The notes under the pieces are model-generated. The model was given only the letters and a program-made list of their open reading frames with translations, ran no database searches and was not told where the DNA came from. A stretch of 32,108 nucleotides of DNA from an uncultured Corynebacterium sp. (lineage in GTDB: Bacteria; Actinomycetota; Actinomycetes; Mycobacteriales; Mycobacteriaceae). Shown here piece after piece: positions 8,255-17,047 of this stretch (positions are counted from its first letter, which is position 1; each line of letters starts with the position of its first letter). The position numbers were made by a program, and so were the translations under genes. Location of the stretch: the NCBI RefSeq assembly GCF_945649885.1, contig NZ_CALZFS010000017.1, positions 1 to 32,108 on the forward strand, written 5' to 3'.

Positions 8255-9535
8255 ATGGCACGAATGCAGGAAAGCGCCGATCTGCTCAAATGCTCTTTCT
8301 GTGGCAAGAGTCAGAAACAGGTTAAGAAACTCATCGCAGGTGGTGCGGTATACATCTGTGATGAGTGCATCGAGCTGTGCAACGAGATCATTGAAGAAGA
8401 ACTCGGGCAGGCACAGGGGCAGGACGAGGAGCACAATGAGCTCCCCAAACCCTCCCAGATCTCCGCGTTCCTGGATAAGTATGTGATTGGCCAAGATCAG
8501 GCCAAGCGCATCCTGTCCGTTGCGGTCTACAACCACTACAAGCGTCTGCGCGCACATGAGCAGATCGGTGGTCGTCGTCGCAAGGATGAGGAAGAAACCG
8601 AGCTGATCAAGTCCAATATCTTAATGTTGGGCCCCACCGGCTCCGGTAAGACCTACCTGGCACAGACCCTGGCCAAGCTTCTCGACGTCCCCTTCGCCAT
8701 CGCCGATGCCACCTCCCTCACGGAAGCGGGCTACGTGGGCGAGGACGTGGAGAACATCCTGCTGAAATTGCTTCAGGCTGCTGACTTCGATGTGGAACGC
8801 GCTCAGCGCGGCATCATCTACATCGATGAGGTGGACAAGATCTCCCGTAAGTCAGAGAACCCCTCCATCACCCGTGACGTCTCCGGTGAGGGGGTCCAGC
8901 AGGCACTGCTGAAGATCCTCGAGGGAACCGTTGCTGCAATCCCACCCCAGGGTGGACGCAAGCACCCCAACCAGGACTTCATCCAACTGGACACCACCAA
9001 TATCCTCTTCATTGTTGCCGGTGCCTTCGCAGGCCTGGAGAAGGTCATCTCTGACCGACGTGGCAAGAAGGGCCTCGGTTTCGGTGTCGAGGTTGCTTCC
9101 AAGAAGGATGAGGAGAAGGAGGACATCTTCAAGGACGTCCGCCCGGAAGATCTGGTGAAGTTCGGACTTATTCCGGAGTTCATCGGCCGTCTCCCCGTTG
9201 TGGCCACTGTGGCCAACCTGGATCAGAAGTCCCTGGTGCAGGTGCTCACCGAGCCACGCAACTCCCTAGTCAAGCAGTACCAGCGATTGTTTGAGATGGA
9301 TGACACCTTGCTCACCTTCACCGATGACTCCCTTGAGGCCATCGCTGACCTGGCGCTGGAACGTAAAACCGGTGCCCGTGGTCTGCGTGCCATCATGGAA
9401 GAGATCCTTGTACCGATCATGTACGACATCCCGGACCGTGATGATGTCTCCGAGGTCGTCATCACCGGCGACGTTGCCCGTGGTGAGGCAGAACCTGAAC
9501 TGCTGACACGTGTAGCAGAGGAGAAAACAGCTTAA
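8255..9535 (+). CDS. clpX: ClpX, ATP-dependent unfoldase of the ClpXP protease
   Basis: A 426-residue hexameric AAA+ unfoldase that recognises tagged or damaged proteins and threads them into the ClpP chamber. An N-terminal zinc-binding domain carries Cys13, Cys16, Cys35 and Cys38 (CSFC, CDEC). Walker A GPTGSGKT is at 126-133. GYVGED is the substrate-gripping pore loop, [10 protein letters not shown] is Walker B, and GGRKHP is the RKH loop. Length and all motifs are normal. I chose ATG 8255 ([13 protein letters not shown]) because homologues start there; an open frame continuing to 8186 adds residues without family support. No ribosome binding site is obvious. It is a single gene closed by a strong terminator. 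Confidence 0.96.
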   Translation: MARMQESADLLKCSFCGKSQKQVKKLIAGGAVYICDECIELCNEIIEEELGQAQGQDEEHNELPKPSQISAFLDKYVIGQDQAKRILSVAVYNHYKRLRAHEQIGGRRRKDEEETELIKSNILMLGPTGSGKTYLAQTLAKLLDVPFAIADATSLTEAGYVGEDVENILLKLLQAADFDVERAQRGIIYIDEVDKISRKSENPSITRDVSGEGVQQALLKILEGTVAAIPPQGGRKHPNQDFIQLDTTNILFIVAGAFAGLEKVISDRRGKKGLGFGVEVASKKDEEKEDIFKDVRPEDLVKFGLIPEFIGRLPVVATVANLDQKSLVQVLTEPRNSLVKQYQRLFEMDDTLLTFTDDSLEAIADLALERKTGARGLRAIMEEILVPIMYDIPDRDDVSEVVITGDVARGEAEPELLTRVAEEKTA

Positions 9536-9547
9536 GAATCACTGAAG

Positions 9548-9590
9548 CGACCACTGGATGGATTGAGAGAAATCCTCCGGTGGTCGTTTT
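9548..9590 (+). terminator. Rho-independent terminator of clpX
   Basis: The arms CGACCACTGG (9548-9557) and CCGGTGGTCG (9577-9586) pair over 10 positions with one G-T wobble. An inner GGATT/AATCC can extend the stem, and TTTT follows at 9587-9590. It begins 12 nt after the clpX stop. Confidence 0.8.
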
Positions 9591-9609
9591 ACTGATAGAG
9601 GGAGAAGAG

Positions 9610-9729
9610 ATGGAGCTAATACTCATCTTCTGGGGCGTAGTGAATTTGCTCTTCCCACTGATCGGACTGGTGCTTTGGATGATCTACCGCGCAGTTATCC
9701 GAAATCATGTGACTTCCAATAACCAATAA
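9610..9729 (+). CDS. Small single-span membrane peptide, 39 residues
   Basis: A short frame starting at ATG 9610, with a purine-rich GGGAG upstream and a TAA stop at 9727-9729. It encodes MELILIFWGVVNLLFPLIGL followed by VLWMIYRAVIRNH and a polar tail. This is one hydrophobic span (about 3-26) and a positively charged short C-terminal part, consistent with an inner-membrane miniprotein with its basic tail inside. I recognise no family. It lies between the clpX terminator and a permease gene on the same strand. It might be a small accessory or regulator of that permease, but nothing in the sequence proves expression. Confidence 0.5.
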   Translation: MELILIFWGVVNLLFPLIGLVLWMIYRAVIRNHVTSNNQ

Positions 9730-9780
9730 ATGCCCTCTAGTAGATATCACAATCCCTTTTCCTAGAACCAGGATGGACTG

Positions 9781-10713
9781 TTGTTAGATGTAATCACCGG
9801 CTTCGCCATTATTTTTGTTGTCATCGCGGTGGGTTTCTTCCTGGCGAAAACTGGGGTTATCTCAGACGATAAGCAACGTCTGGTTCTCAACCGCATCGCC
9901 TTCTATGCGGCGACACCTGCGTTGTTGTTCTCAGTGGTGGCCAACTCTGATCCGCAGCATCTGTTTTCACCCGTGATCGTGGTGACCTTCTTCGCCACCC
10001 TGGCAACAGCAGCCCTGTACTGCGTGATCTCGGTGATCTTTTTCAAGAAGGATATCGCCACCACGGCGATCGGTGCCGCTGCCGCCTCCTATGTGAACTC
10101 CAATAACATTGGATTGCCGGTCTCCATCTACGTGCTGGGAACAGGTGCTTATGTGGCGCCTGTCCTGGTTATACAGATGGTGATCTTCGCACCGATGATT
10201 TTGGCAGCTCTGACCACAGGGGGTCCCGGAGGATCGAGATCGTCGAAGATCTGGGCGGCTTTCCGTGGCTCCCTGCTCAGCCCGGTGGTGCTGGCCTCCA
10301 TCGCGGGACTGATCGTGTCACTGACGGGTGTTGAGGTGCCGGCAGCGGTGATGGAACCCACCACGATTCTTGGTGGTGCATCCATTCCGTTGATCCTGAT
10401 GAGCTTTGGTGCATCCCTGCCATCAACGAATGTGTTGTCCTCAAAACCGGAGCGTGCCAGTGCGATCACGGCGACGGCCATCAAGATCGTGGGTATGCCC
10501 CTGATCGCCTGGCTGATTGGCCTGGCCTTCGGACTGGAGGGGGACATGATGTACGCCGCGGTTATTCTCGCAGCGTTGCCTGCTGCACAGAATGTGTACA
10601 ACTATGCGGCGACGTATCGCAGGGGCGAGATACTCGCCCGGGATACGGTGTTCCTCACAACATTCCTGGCCTTGGCTGGAATGTTGGGTATCGCTCTGCT
10701 CTTCGGACGTTGA
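9781..10713 (+). CDS. Auxin-efflux-carrier (AEC) family permease
   Basis: A 310-residue integral membrane protein with about ten hydrophobic spans and the AEC family pattern. An N-terminal five-helix half contains NRIAFYAATPALLFSVVA, a central loop is at about 140-165, and a second half contains ASIAGLIVSLTGVEVP and the family-typical ILGGASIPLILMSFGASL. SYVNSNNIGLPVSIYVLG in helix 4 is the broken, conserved crossover helix. AEC proteins export or take up carboxylates such as malate and malonate; the substrate here is unknown. The start is TTG 9781 with AGGA about 8 nt upstream. It is convergent with the TetR gene. In C. glutamicum I recall vanillate (van) genes between clpX and mdh, so this may be an alternative insertion at that spot. 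Confidence 0.85.
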   Translation: MLDVITGFAIIFVVIAVGFFLAKTGVISDDKQRLVLNRIAFYAATPALLFSVVANSDPQHLFSPVIVVTFFATLATAALYCVISVIFFKKDIATTAIGAAAASYVNSNNIGLPVSIYVLGTGAYVAPVLVIQMVIFAPMILAALTTGGPGGSRSSKIWAAFRGSLLSPVVLASIAGLIVSLTGVEVPAAVMEPTTILGGASIPLILMSFGASLPSTNVLSSKPERASAITATAIKIVGMPLIAWLIGLAFGLEGDMMYAAVILAALPAAQNVYNYAATYRRGEILARDTVFLTTFLALAGMLGIALLFGR

Positions 10714-10743
10714 TTGTCGCGTGACTGAGGGCAGCGAGGTCTA

Positions 10744-11517
10744 CTACTCGAACAGGTCGGTGTCGAAGGAGTATTCTTTCTCATCCTCAGGCTTGGTGCT
10801 GCTGTCACGGGTGGACAGATAGCTGGAGGATTCCGAATTGGGCAGGTTGGATGTCAGGAATGCCAGGACAGTATCGACAACCAGACGGCGCATACCTTCG
10901 ATGTTGGCTTCTGAACTTAAGTCCACATCAAAAAGCTGATCCATGGTCAGCTGGTTGGACAGTCGGTAGTAGCCGAGAGAACTGATCAGTACCAGGACAT
11001 CCTCTGCTGAGATCCCCGGGCGGAATGCGCCGGCATCCTGGCCGAGCATGAGCAGCTTATCCAGGTTGAGCAGCAGGTTGCTTTCATCATGGAGTGCCGC
11101 AGTGCTCTCAACTCCACCGTAGTTGTGGAGGTTTTCCATGAGGACCAGTCGGATGGCCTCCGGATTATTGATGATGGCGCTGTAGATCGCCTCCACAGTC
11201 TTGCGTACACCTTCCACCGGAACGGCGGAATCAAGCTGCATTGATTCAGCTTCAGGACGTAGAAGCTCCAGTGCATGGGAGATGGTCTTGACATACAGAC
11301 CCTTCTTGTCCCCGAAGTAGTAGTGGATCATGCGCTTGGACATGCCAGATGCTTTGGCGATCATTTCAAGCTTGGTCTCTGAGAAACCCTGATCGGAAAA
11401 GTGCTTGAGTGCGGTGACAACGACTTCATCCGGAGTTGCGGTGTGCCCGGTTTCAGGGTTGGTGAATTCGCTACCCTCGTTGCGGGGGTGTTCTGAACCT
11501 TGCTCAGAAAGAGCCAT
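10744..11517 (-). CDS. TetR-family transcriptional regulator
   Basis: A 257-residue regulator. The TetR DNA-binding helix-turn-helix is at about 37-75, with ALKHFSDQGFSETKLEMIAK and ASGMSKRMIHYYFGDKKGLY. It is followed by an all-helical ligand-binding domain (about 80-220) and an acidic, serine-rich, probably disordered tail of about 35 residues. The ligand and targets are unknown. I chose ATG 11517, with AAAGGA about 10 nt upstream; an upstream extension exists but lacks support. It is transcribed away from mdh across a 416-bp gap that carries its promoter and an inverted repeat. It is convergent with the AEC permease gene, whose expression it might control if the shared neighbourhood is meaningful. 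Confidence 0.88.
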   Translation of the reverse strand: MALSEQGSEHPRNEGSEFTNPETGHTATPDEVVVTALKHFSDQGFSETKLEMIAKASGMSKRMIHYYFGDKKGLYVKTISHALELLRPEAESMQLDSAVPVEGVRKTVEAIYSAIINNPEAIRLVLMENLHNYGGVESTAALHDESNLLLNLDKLLMLGQDAGAFRPGISAEDVLVLISSLGYYRLSNQLTMDQLFDVDLSSEANIEGMRRLVVDTVLAFLTSNLPNSESSSYLSTRDSSTKPEDEKEYSFDTDLFE

Positions 11518-11584
11518 GATCTTTCGGTCCTTTCGGGGTAACGATGTCCCACGTTCAGATAAGAACGCGGGTGCAGAGAAAGGG

Positions 11585-11613
11585 ATCATATCAGGGCTAC
11601 CGACAGCAGGTAA
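11585..11613 (-). promoter_or_regulatory. Promoter of the TetR regulator gene
   Basis: On the minus strand TTACCT (11613-11608), a 17-nt spacer and TATGAT (11590-11585) form a good sigma-70-type promoter. Transcription would start near 11578, giving an untranslated leader of about 60 nt before ATG 11517. Confidence 0.5.
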
Positions 11614-11618
11614 GGTAA

Positions 11619-11657
11619 CACCATTTACTTAATCCCAACCAACACTACCAAATGGTG
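11619..11657. repeat. 8-bp inverted repeat upstream of the TetR promoter
   Basis: CACCATTT (11619-11626) is repeated inverted as AAATGGTG (11650-11657) across a 23-nt spacer. It lies directly upstream of the predicted TetR-gene promoter and could be a regulator site, for example for autoregulation. TetR operators usually have much shorter spacers, so the binding factor is uncertain. Confidence 0.35.
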
Positions 11658-12905
<1,248 letters not shown>

Positions 12906-12924
12906 GCTCTGATGCTTGAGAAAC

Positions 12925-12959
12925 AATGCCCTATCTGGCGCCCACCAAGATAGGGCATT
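12925..12959. terminator. Perfect 12-bp hairpin between mdh and the convergent membrane protein gene
   Basis: AATGCCCTATCT (12925-12936) and AGATAGGGCATT (12948-12959) are exact inverted repeats around an 11-nt loop. There is no long U-run on either strand. It lies 20 nt after the mdh stop and 3 nt from the stop of the convergent gene, so it probably ends both transcripts. Confidence 0.75.
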
Positions 12960-12961
12960 AT

Positions 12962-13714
12962 CTATTTATGCAGGAGAGATTCAGGATCATCAACCCAAAG
13001 CCGCACCTGAGTTATAGGAGTGAGTGGAACCTGCTGCCAGGGCCAGTGAAAGGGCCGGGCAGGAGTGGGCTGACACCGAATGCTTATATTTGTTCCTTCA
13101 CTGGACGCGAGGATGAGAACTTCTCCGCTGATCTTGTAGGAATCGGAATCGAAGTGACGTTCCGAGGTGATGGCATTGATACCGGTCAGCGTGGCCACCA
13201 CAGTCCGACCATGGCGCAGTACCAATCCCTCCGGTGTGAAGTAATGGGGATAGACGGCTCGTTGCCCGATGAAAGCCCATAACCAGATGAGTGAATAGAT
13301 CGACAGCACAGCCAGGATGCCACGAGCTAGGGGCCAGGGGAGGAGAAGTTCGACGGCGATGAGTTCAATAGTTGTCACCACGGTCAAAGCAGCCGGTAAC
13401 GTCCAGAGACCAGTCGTGGCAACAAGAGTGTTCGCCCCTTGTGGTGCCTGGATTTCTCGACGGAGCAGTCGGTAGAGATCCCGGAAGGTGTGAGCTTCAA
13501 AGATGATGAGACGCAGGGGTGGGATCAGAGTGGTGAGAGGTATCCCAGTTCTCCGCGATGACCTCAAGGTCAGTGCTACTGCGACCAAGACGAGGCAGAG
13601 CTCAGCGATGAAGATGCTGAGGAAGGCGACCGGTCCGCTGATGTTCTCCGTATGCCAGAGGAAGAACTCGACAGTAATTATGACAAGTGACATTGAGAGC
13701 AGTAGATACTTCAT
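12962..13714 (-). CDS. Membrane protein with C-terminal PH-like region, function unknown
   Basis: A 250-residue protein of unknown function. Two hydrophobic segments at about 3-50 form an N-terminal hairpin, a polar cytoplasmic-like stretch follows (about 52-100), and two more spans lie at about 102-152. The C-terminal 95 residues (from YFTPEGLVLRHGR to VRLWVDDPESLL) are beta-rich and resemble the pleckstrin-like bacterial domain seen in other uncharacterised membrane proteins; that resemblance is from memory. It starts at ATG 13714, overlapping the MerR stop by 4 nt (ATGA), so the two are translationally coupled and probably functionally linked. Sensing or membrane stress is possible but not shown. 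Confidence 0.7.
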   Translation of the reverse strand: MKYLLLSMSLVIITVEFFLWHTENISGPVAFLSIFIAELCLVLVAVALTLRSSRRTGIPLTTLIPPLRLIIFEAHTFRDLYRLLRREIQAPQGANTLVATTGLWTLPAALTVVTTIELIAVELLLPWPLARGILAVLSIYSLIWLWAFIGQRAVYPHYFTPEGLVLRHGRTVVATLTGINAITSERHFDSDSYKISGEVLILASSEGTNISIRCQPTPARPFHWPWQQVPLTPITQVRLWVDDPESLLHK

Positions 13715-14391
13715 GTCAACTGCCTCAATGCCTCAGCTTGCGCTGGGGAGTTAGCTGCATCGCTGATATTCAGCGGGAGAGCCCCCGGATTCAAGGTCTC
13801 CATGACATGGTTGGACATGTACCCTCGGGCAGAGAGCGAGACAAACTCTGCAATGAGCGCATCGGAAGCGGTAGGGGCTTCCAGCTCTTCCCAGATCTGT
13901 AGGCACCGGACAGTGGCGTAGGCAATCTCAGAATCTGAGAGGTTTGTAGCAATCCGCACCCAGGTGGACTCGGTGCTGAGACCACCGAGTGAAAGCAACC
14001 CGAGAATCGACAGTTCCCGAGAAAGGGGTGCTGTCAGATCCGGATGTTGGTCGATGAGCTCATCGAAGAGATGCACCACTTCAAACGGAACTCCATTACG
14101 GCCCTGTTTTAGTGCAGTGAGTTTTCGTTGCTGTTCTTGAAGTTCCCGGACCTGTTCTGAGAGGAGAGTGTGAGCGCGTTCCAAGACTGCGGGGTCATCA
14201 CTGATGTCAGCAAGTGGAACGCCAGCTTGGATAAAAGCACGGACCCGAAAGACAGCAGCTAGGTCCTCTAAGGAATAGTTCCGGTATCCGGAACTGTCTC
14301 TCGTCGGTTCTGGTAGGACCCCTACCTCGTGATAGTGGCGTAGTGCACGGACGGAACACCCAACAGCTTGTGCGACATCACTGATCTTCAT
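13711..14391 (-). CDS. MerR-family transcriptional regulator
   Basis: A 226-residue regulator. The MerR winged-helix domain is at 1-70 (MKISDVAQAVGCSVRALRHY, GVLPEPTRDSSGYRNYS). A dimerising coiled coil lies at about 80-115 (LLSEQVRELQEQQRKLTALK). A helical C-terminal domain of about 105 residues has no motif I can assign. It lacks the clustered cysteines of metal-sensing MerR proteins, so a small-molecule or drug-type effector is more likely. It starts at ATG 14391, 7 nt after a -10 box, so the message is probably leaderless. Its stop overlaps the start of the membrane protein gene. Its promoter has the 19-bp spacer and internal dyad of MerR-controlled promoters, indicating autoregulation. 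Confidence 0.88.
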   Translation of the reverse strand: MKISDVAQAVGCSVRALRHYHEVGVLPEPTRDSSGYRNYSLEDLAAVFRVRAFIQAGVPLADISDDPAVLERAHTLLSEQVRELQEQQRKLTALKQGRNGVPFEVVHLFDELIDQHPDLTAPLSRELSILGLLSLGGLSTESTWVRIATNLSDSEIAYATVRCLQIWEELEAPTASDALIAEFVSLSARGYMSNHVMETLNPGALPLNISDAANSPAQAEALRQLT

Positions 14392-14398
14392 ACTTCTG

Positions 14399-14429
14399 AG
14401 TATGGGCCCTGACGTCGCGTGAGGGTCAA
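14399..14429 (-). promoter_or_regulatory. MerR-type promoter with 19-bp spacer and operator dyad
   Basis: On the minus strand, TTGACC (14429-14424) and CATACT (14404-14399) are separated by 19 nt. The spacer centres on CCCTCACG-CGA-CGTCAGGG, a dyad with seven of eight arm positions paired. Overlong spacers with an internal dyad are the hallmark of promoters that MerR proteins activate by DNA twisting. The -10 ends 7 nt before the merR ATG. Confidence 0.7.
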
Positions 14430-14435
14430 GTCATC

Positions 14436-15899
14436 TCAGATCAGATGGGTGATGCTCACGCCACCATCAACATCGATGCGGACAGAGGCAATGCCGTCTG
14501 CATCAACAGTGATGGTCTCTGTGACCTCAGGACCATCAAATGAGGTGATCTTAGTGGCATCCACATCAGTGATGGCAGGATCAAAAGGAACCTTGACCTC
14601 ACTGACCAGGGAGATATCGCCGGGGCTGCCATCGACATTGAGGCTGGTGTACTCAACAAAGCGGAACCAGCCGATGTTGTGGGCGGCACGGTAACGGCGG
14701 GTCACCACGATCTCCCCGCCACTGTCAGCGGTGTCAGGGGAGATCAGCGGATCGAAGCTGACGGCACGGCCGGAATCGAATTCGCGGAAGACTCCGATGC
14801 CACGGGCGATCCGTTCCTGGAGGTGGAATCCGGAGGTGGGATCGGCCGCAATGGCCAGGCCCACGGCGGTGGAACCGGCGGGGAAGGGGGAGCGGTGGAC
14901 ACGACGCCCGAAACGCTCACGCAACATGCGCGGTACCAATGGTAGGGCAGTGGCACCGCCGACGAGGTAGATGCCAGCGACCTCTGAATCACGGAGATCA
15001 TCAGAGCCGATCAGTGGTTCCATCACGTCCAGGGACTGTTCAATCAGGGGAGTGATTGCATCGTAGAAGTCATTGATCGGAATGGTGGTGTCCTTGCCTG
15101 CCACCTCAACCACGAGGCGGCGGGACTGTGGGACAAGGGCTTCCTTGGCGGTGCGGGCTTCGTCGACAAGCGTCTTTTTGGCGCGCGCACCGAAGGCGTC
15201 ATCGTGTCTGCCAGCAACCTTGAGGGCAGCCTGGGCGAGCAGTTCATCAAAATCATCGCCGCCTAAGTGGGAGACACCCACCGAACCGATGACCTCATGA
15301 TCCTTGCCATCCACACGGATGAGAGAGGAATCGAATGTTCCACCACCCAGGTCATAGATGAGAATGTCAGAACGCTTGGAGTTCAAGGTGTTGGCATGGC
15401 GGTGGGTGTATTCAAAGGCCGCCGCGCTGGGCTCATTGATCAGACCCTTGACCGTCACCCCGGCCTCGCTGAAAGCAGAGAGGGTGAGCAGACGCTGCGC
15501 GGAGTGCGCATTAGCAGGAATACCGAGGACAACCTCGATGTCAGTGGTGTCATTGATGCTGGCCTGGAAAGTGCGCAGGGCAGTGACAACGGTGTCGGCA
15601 TAGGCACGCAGCACCTCAGCCAACGGGCGGGTGTTGTCTCCCAGTGCCACCGGAGTGTCGCCGGTGACTGCAGGCTGAGACATGATCCGTTTGAAGGAAC
15701 GGATCAGGGTTGGTTCATCGGGCCCCAATCGGAGGGCATTCCAACCGACGAGGATGTCATCCCCGTCAAGTGCCACCACCGAGGGGATGTAATCTTGTGC
15801 ATCGCCAAGGTAATCCTCGATGGTCACAACTGGATAATTACCGCGGTCGACTACGGCAGCAATTGTCCGCGTCGTTCCGACATCGATCCCAAAACGCAT
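14436..15899 (-). CDS. Hsp70-family ATPase with shortened C-terminus
   Basis: A 487-residue protein built on the Hsp70/actin ATPase fold. Phosphate-1 motif FGIDVGTTRT is at 3-12. INEPSAAAFEY (about 174-184) is the connect-1 region, YDLGGGTFDSSLI (about 199-211) phosphate-2, and GIYLVGGATALP (about 309-320) the adenosine motif. After the ATPase domain (to about 370) only about 115 residues remain, forming a beta-rich segment. A full DnaK substrate-binding domain plus helical lid is absent, and so is the EEVD-like tail. It is therefore a DnaK paralogue rather than the main chaperone. The start ATG 15899 follows TAGGGT by 7 nt with no ribosome binding site, suggesting leaderless translation. The small membrane protein genes lie upstream on the same strand, 73 nt away. 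Confidence 0.85.
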   Translation of the reverse strand: MRFGIDVGTTRTIAAVVDRGNYPVVTIEDYLGDAQDYIPSVVALDGDDILVGWNALRLGPDEPTLIRSFKRIMSQPAVTGDTPVALGDNTRPLAEVLRAYADTVVTALRTFQASINDTTDIEVVLGIPANAHSAQRLLTLSAFSEAGVTVKGLINEPSAAAFEYTHRHANTLNSKRSDILIYDLGGGTFDSSLIRVDGKDHEVIGSVGVSHLGGDDFDELLAQAALKVAGRHDDAFGARAKKTLVDEARTAKEALVPQSRRLVVEVAGKDTTIPINDFYDAITPLIEQSLDVMEPLIGSDDLRDSEVAGIYLVGGATALPLVPRMLRERFGRRVHRSPFPAGSTAVGLAIAADPTSGFHLQERIARGIGVFREFDSGRAVSFDPLISPDTADSGGEIVVTRRYRAAHNIGWFRFVEYTSLNVDGSPGDISLVSEVKVPFDPAITDVDATKITSFDGPEVTETITVDADGIASVRIDVDGGVSITHLI

Positions 15900-15972
15900 G
15901 TGTATGACCCTAGCAGTATTTTCAGCTTCTGCAGGGAAACAAAATGATGCATGTCACAATCACAAAAATGGG

Positions 15973-16281
15973 TTAAGCAGCAATGTTGTCCACAGCTTTG
16001 TTATGGCGTGCCGTAATGACAAGATCCGGCAGGAACCCCAGGAGGATCAGAACAACGGAGTGATAACCCCAGATATCTGAAAATGCGAAGGCAGTAAGGA
16101 TAAGGAAGAAGATGGCCCCACCACGGATAACACGTGCCTTCACGGGGAAGTCACGTTTCCCTTCGCGGAGCTGGAAAATTTTGCGTCCGGGATTGGCTGC
16201 AGCTATCTGTTGGGTGCTGATGACGATGAGTGCCACACCGAGAATCCACGCCATGGCCCCTGCATATAAATAAATGCTCAC
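15973..16281 (-). CDS. Small membrane protein, third of three tandem paralogues
   Basis: A 102-residue protein with an N-terminal span (about 3-24), a polar middle containing AAANPGRKI, and a C-terminal hydrophobic pair from about 52 to 90 ending in ITARHNKA. It shares with its two upstream neighbours the start x-x-Y-L, the ANP-x-R box, a central Arg before the second span (VIRGG), LLGFLP and the terminal HN. Function is unknown. I chose GTG 16281 because it overlaps the TGA of the preceding gene (GTGA) and aligns with the paralogues' starts. A longer frame exists but duplicates the preceding gene's sequence in another frame. Confidence 0.65.
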   Translation of the reverse strand: MSIYLYAGAMAWILGVALIVISTQQIAAANPGRKIFQLREGKRDFPVKARVIRGGAIFFLILTAFAFSDIWGYHSVVLILLGFLPDLVITARHNKAVDNIAA

Positions 16282-16586
16282 ACTACTCGGCTCCTGAGTG
16301 AATGATTGTGCTGCATGGTGAGGAGAATTGCTGGCAGGAATCCCACTGCCATGAGGATTATGGCGTAGAAGCTCCACCCCTGGAAAAGTAGAAGTCCTGA
16401 GAGGAACAGGAGACCAGCCCCACCACTACGGAATAATCTCGCCTGGTCTGGGTCGACATGTTCCCGGCTGTAGAAATGGGGAATCCTCTGTCTAGGATTG
16501 GCATCCATCTGTTTCTTGGTAGCCAGGACTATGAGTAACTCCGCCAGAACCCACACCATTGCACCCACCACTAAATATATGGTCAT
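16278..16586 (-). CDS. Small membrane protein, second of three tandem paralogues
   Basis: A 102-residue protein with the same plan as its neighbours. It begins MTIYLVVGAMVWVLAELLIV, then has the DANPRQRIPHF box at about 28-38, an Arg-rich step (ARLFRSGG), two closely spaced hydrophobic segments and MAVGFLPAILLTMQHNHS at the C-terminus. It is the closest relative of the third copy, and the two share AM-W-L in the first span and GFLP in the last. It starts at ATG 16586 and ends inside the GTGA start of the third copy, so translation is coupled. Function is unknown. Confidence 0.68.
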   Translation of the reverse strand: MTIYLVVGAMVWVLAELLIVLATKKQMDANPRQRIPHFYSREHVDPDQARLFRSGGAGLLFLSGLLLFQGWSFYAIILMAVGFLPAILLTMQHNHSLRSRVV

Positions 16587-16610
16587 GTGTTCCAGGATAA
16601 TGGGAAAGCC

Positions 16611-16925
16611 CTAGCTCCGGGGTGGTTCGTGTTGCCGCAACTGACGGTTATGGGTGCTGAACAGGATGAATTCGGGGAGAATCATGGCTATAAAGAGCAG
16701 ATAAGCGTATAGGCCCCATCGGTCCTGGAGCGTGATGACAGTCCAGATGATCAGGGCATAACCCACCATTCGGAGCAGGATGGTCGGCGATGGGATATTC
16801 TCAGGACGCTTGTAGTGGGGGATAGGGCGGTTGGGGTTGGCCTCCACAGTTTTCCAGGCGGCGATGGTCATGAGCATTAAGCCGACGGTGAAGATCGCAA
16901 CTTCATCAAACAGGTATGTGGGCAT
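16611..16925 (-). CDS. Small membrane protein, first of three tandem paralogues
   Basis: A 104-residue protein with a first span at about 8-24, the [15 protein letters not shown] box at about 28-42, an Arg step (LLRMVGY), a second hydrophobic pair and [10 protein letters not shown] near the end. It is more diverged from the other two but keeps Y-L at 4-5, ANP-x-R, IPH and HN. It starts at ATG 16925, 6 nt after TAGAGT (16937-16932) and without a ribosome binding site, so it is probably leaderless and heads the three-gene unit. It is divergent from valS. Function is unknown. Confidence 0.68.
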   Translation of the reverse strand: MPTYLFDEVAIFTVGLMLMTIAAWKTVEANPNRPIPHYKRPENIPSPTILLRMVGYALIIWTVITLQDRWGLYAYLLFIAMILPEFILFSTHNRQLRQHEPPRS

Positions 16926-17047
16926 ATATTTACTCTAGGTGTTCAGAAACAGGCCTGCAGAAAGAATACCCGCACAATACAAGAGGACATCACGCGGAAA
17001 AATCACAGAAACACCTGCATATAGAAAGCAGCACCCCAGGGGTTATG

